Of a stretch of DNA of 64,000 nt, positions 61,496 through 64,000 are shown piece by piece. The first letter of the stretch is position 1, and each line of letters starts with the position of its first letter. The stretch is from Ricinus communis (Eukaryota; Streptophyta; Magnoliopsida; Malpighiales; Euphorbiaceae): contig NC_063257.1 of assembly GCF_019578655.1 (NCBI RefSeq), positions 12,214,001 to 12,278,000 on the forward strand. The letters are read 5' to 3'. A model generated the notes under the pieces. It saw nothing but the letters and a program-made list of their open reading frames with translations. It had not been told where the DNA came from and did no database searches. The position numbers and the translations under genes were made by a program.

Positions 61496-62883
61496 GGGAA
61501 AAGACTCAAATCTGCCCCTAAAGTATAACCTCAGGTACAGATTGGCCTCCATTTTTTTTTTAGCCAGTTGCACAAAGTATCTCGCCAAACGAAATTTTTA
61601 AGCCCCTCTTTTGACCTGTTAATGATGAAGCTGAAACGGAAGAAACTTCCGTTAAATGCAACTGAGGTGTTCGATTGTATCTGAAATAGACAAATTTTGT
61701 ATCAAATCCATCAGTTTTTGTAGTCCTCTTTCTTTAATTATCCGTGCCCGAAAATACTCGCTTGAAGAAGCCAGTATTGACACAGAATGCGCTGTCTTTT
61801 CTCTAGCCGCAATTGTAGTACTAGTTGAAACAAGTAAATAAACAAGAAGTGGTACAACACCTTCTTCTGCTATAGCCATCTTGATGTCCTCAACAGCAAC
61901 AACATTTGTAATAGCACCAACTGCATATGTAGGAATAGCCTCCAATCCAGATTGACACGCCTCAATCAACATTAAAACACCTTCGTATGCGGAAACCGCC
62001 TACCCATTATCTAGATTGGAAGTAATTGCTTCGACAACAACTGCAGCCTTTTCTTTTAACGATATAAAACCTATATCCAGGACTCGCAACAACGGTCCCA
62101 ATCTTCCTTGTTCAAACACACTCTTTCTCGCTTCATCGCTCATTAAAGCTAATAAAGAAACAGCCAAAACTGCTTGTTCTTGAATCATGTTATCCGAGTC
62201 CAGAACTAAACTAACTAAATACCCAATGTTTCCTTCTTTCGCAACTATACTAGCGGATTCTTTCAAGATTCTAACAAGTGAATTTAATGCTTTCTTTTTA
62301 AACTCAACCCCACCGATTTGCAATCTAGTAAAAATATCTCTAATAAAAAATGCTAGTTCCTTTCTGCTTGAACCTGGACCCGGATGCGAGAGAACGATGG
62401 CATTGGACTAATCAAGGACACCAGATTTTAGCAACAGATCAAGGTCGTGAAGGTGGCTTGAGAGCCACGAGGAAGCAATGTCAAGATCACTTTAGAGATG
62501 GAGTTTGCCGCCAGTCACAGAAGAGAGAGAGCATTGGTTAGAGAGAGAGTGGAGGCGTTGGAGAGTCGAAAGGATTGAAGGGGAGAGAGTGTGAAGGAGA
62601 GGGTTTTCAGACCAGTGACTGGACAGTAACTCGCATCGTTTTCAATAAATATTTTTTTATATCAGAAGCTGATGTGGCTAGCAGATAGATCCCCACTTTT
62701 TTATTATGTTATTTTCATATGTGAATCCTACGAATCGTTATATATTCTGAACTTCAGCTCTTTCATCAACAGGTTGGCTTAAGAACTTTGTTTGGCGAGA
62801 TATTGTGTGCAACTGGTTAAAAAAAGATGGAGGGCCAATTTGTAGTGAGGTTATATTTAGAGGCAAATTTGAGGCTTTTCCCC
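61496..62883. mobile_element. Pack-MULE-like element carrying an ARM-repeat gene fragment
   Basis: 1388 bp with long terminal inverted repeats. The left end reads GGGAAAAGACTCAAAT, then 'tctgcccctaaa', 'ataacctca', 'attggcctccat', 'agccagttgcaca', 'atctcgccaaac'; the reverse complement of the right end reads GGGAAAAGCCTCAAAT, then 'ttgcctctaaa', 'ataacctca', 'attggccctccat', 'aaccagttgcaca', 'atctcgccaaac'. The inverted repeats span at least 115 bp. ACTTATTA flanks both ends (61488-61495 and 62884-62891), an 8-9-bp target duplication. Long inverted repeats, about 9-bp duplication and an internal host gene fragment define a Pack-MULE. No transposase is present. Confidence 0.82.
61652..62480 (-). 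pseudogene. Captured armadillo-repeat protein gene fragment
   Basis: One minus-strand frame reads, from about 62450: DLDIASSWLSSHLHDLDLLL, a stop at VLD*SNAIVLSHPGPGSS, FIRDIFTRLQIGGVEFKKKA, ESASIVAKEGNIGYLVSLV, EQAVLAVSLLALMSDEARKS, LKEKAAVVVEAITSNLDNG, a second stop, then YEGVLMLIEACQSGLEAIPT, VGAITNVVAVEDIKMAIAEE, and EKTAHSVSILASSSEYFRAR, RIIKERGLQKLMDLIQN, SDTIEH, after which the frame ends. This is the armadillo-repeat protein family around Arabidopsis At2g05810 (vacuolar protein 8-like annotation). About 270 codons remain, with two in-frame stops and loss of the N-terminal start context and the C-terminal half. The frame is otherwise uninterrupted. It lies wholly within the long inverted repeats at 61496-62883. 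No function is expected for the full protein. Confidence 0.82.
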
Positions 62884-63826
62884 ACTTATTAAACACTTTT
62901 AACTATTTTGTCAACATTTCCTTTAACGTTTATAAAAGCTCATGTGTTATCATAAAAGTTTAATGTTTTAGTTTTAATACTTTTATTAAAACTTTAAATT
63001 CTGTAATGTGAAACTGTTAATAGTATGTAGTTATAATTAAATAAAAATGGTAATTTTATTTTTACAAGAAAAAATGATAAAGAAAAAATATAAAAAGAGA
63101 TAAATTTTAAATTTTCATGAATATAAAATATTAGATAGTAAATAAATATTAAAAACATAAATGATATTTTTTCATGCTTGACATGTTGTCTTAAATTCAT
63201 TAATATCAAAGTTAGAATGAATTTCTTGAATTCATTAATATCAAAGTTAGAATGAATTTCTTGAATTCAGAATATCTCAAAATTCTAATCTACAAGATAT
63301 ACAATTTAAATTTACAATAAAATCTAACAATAAAACTTAATTTTATATAATATGTGAGGACTTTAATATATAATTAGTTTAGTATATAAAGAAAATATTG
63401 ACCACTTGAAATAATTCATCTGTAATAAATTTTATTAACGGAATATTGTAATTTATCAATAAAATAAAACTAAGAATATCTTACCTTTTCCCTAACCTCT
63501 TGTCTTCTAACTTTTGCAAAAAGTTATATTGAGCTACTGGAACTCTCATGGTATATATAGTATATATATAGTGTGATAATATAATTCATCAATTACCTAT
63601 AAGATTAGAAATGTATATGAATTATGATAGGATTAGGAATAGATTAGATTAAATAATGATTAATTTTATTAGGACTAGAACTGTATAGATTAAATAATGA
63701 TTAATTTATTAGGACTAGAAATGTATAAAATTAAATTAATTAAATATAAAATTACGATAGGATTATATTAGTATTATATTAATTACTGATTAATTTTAAG
63801 AATATTTTAGTTAGTTTCAAAATTCT

Positions 63827-64000
63827 CAGTACAAAAAATTGACAGTTTACTGACATAATTTTTCGTCGATAAATAATATTATCGACGATTTACTAACTAT
63901 TTTCCAGCCATTGGTAATTTCACTGTCGGTAAATATCATTTACTATTGGTGCTTATATATATTAACTTCGAATTCTCCCATTTATTAAATATGTCAAATT
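63827..64000. mobile_element. CACTA-like subterminal sequence at the window edge
   Basis: Words such as 'tttcgtcgataaataatatt', 'atcgacgattta' and 'cactgtcggtaaatatc' form short inverted motifs like those near CACTA transposon ends. It is cut by the end of the window, so it cannot be judged further. Confidence 0.3.

Larger units (their letters stand above)
61401..63826 (-). mobile_element. Second copy of the 60440-61395 repeat, split by an insertion
   Basis: Flanks of the Mutator-like element at 61496-62883 read as one repeat: 'ttattataaaaattataata' just left of it and 'aacacttttaactatttt' just right of it line up with 60475-60555 of the neighbouring copy ('aaaattataatataaaaaaa ... tttattaaaaatatttaattatttt'). 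The right part continues in parallel (caattttcttataggatta versus caattacctataagatta, and 'attaggattag/attaggactag' phrases). The 3' CTAG appears as CTAA at 61401. Bounds are approximate. Confidence 0.5.

Overview
The window is plant nuclear DNA. It is very AT-rich, its genes have GT-AG introns, and three intact multi-exon genes sit among many transposon remnants. The proteins and repeats fit a eudicot, probably a rosid; an Euphorbiaceae-like genome is a guess from overall look only. No rRNA, tRNA, CRISPR, organellar or bacterial features were seen.

Intact genes: (1) an LHT-type amino acid/proton symporter on the minus strand (15834-12366, 8 coding exons, 448 aa); (2) a plastid-type UPF0301/DUF179 (AlgH-like) protein on the plus strand (22099-27774, 3 coding exons, 350 aa, 3.9-kb first intron); (3) a myristoylation-type CDK-like Ser/Thr kinase on the plus strand (29927-34511, 7 coding exons, 648 aa) with a 24-codon upstream ORF in its leader. 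I rebuilt each by hand; every junction is GT-AG and every exon phase closes. Genes 2 and 3 are head-to-tail neighbours 2.1 kb apart. I see no sign that the three act in one pathway.

Broken genes: an OPR (12-oxophytodienoate reductase-like) exon fragment at about 10.0-10.2 kb and a GTD-binding (DUF593) fragment at about 10.8-10.9 kb, both minus strand and next to CACTA-like subterminal repeats; an armadillo-repeat gene fragment (about 61.65-62.48 kb, minus) carried inside a Mutator-like element with long terminal inverted repeats; a plant L1-type LINE ORF2 tail (about 45.3-46.5 kb, plus); and a probable plant-mobile-domain fragment (about 47.4-48.45 kb, minus).

Transposon layout: two solo LTRs of one family at 1867-4750 and 5064-7781, each with its own perfect 5-bp target duplication, plus a shorter relative at 56237-57837; CACTA-like sequence with two nested inverted-repeat elements (8.28-10.0 kb); inverted-repeat elements at 35.3-36.2 and 36.4-37.2 kb; an LTR-like repeat at 43.97-45.2 kb; Helitron-like elements ending in CTAG at 43.16, 49.24-49.89, 51.5-52.4, 59.69-60.44 and 60.44-61.4 kb, with a further relative at 61.4-63.8 kb split by the gene-carrying Mutator-like element. 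The most interesting item is that element (61496-62883): its target duplication is visible and the neighbouring paralogous repeat acts as an empty-site control.
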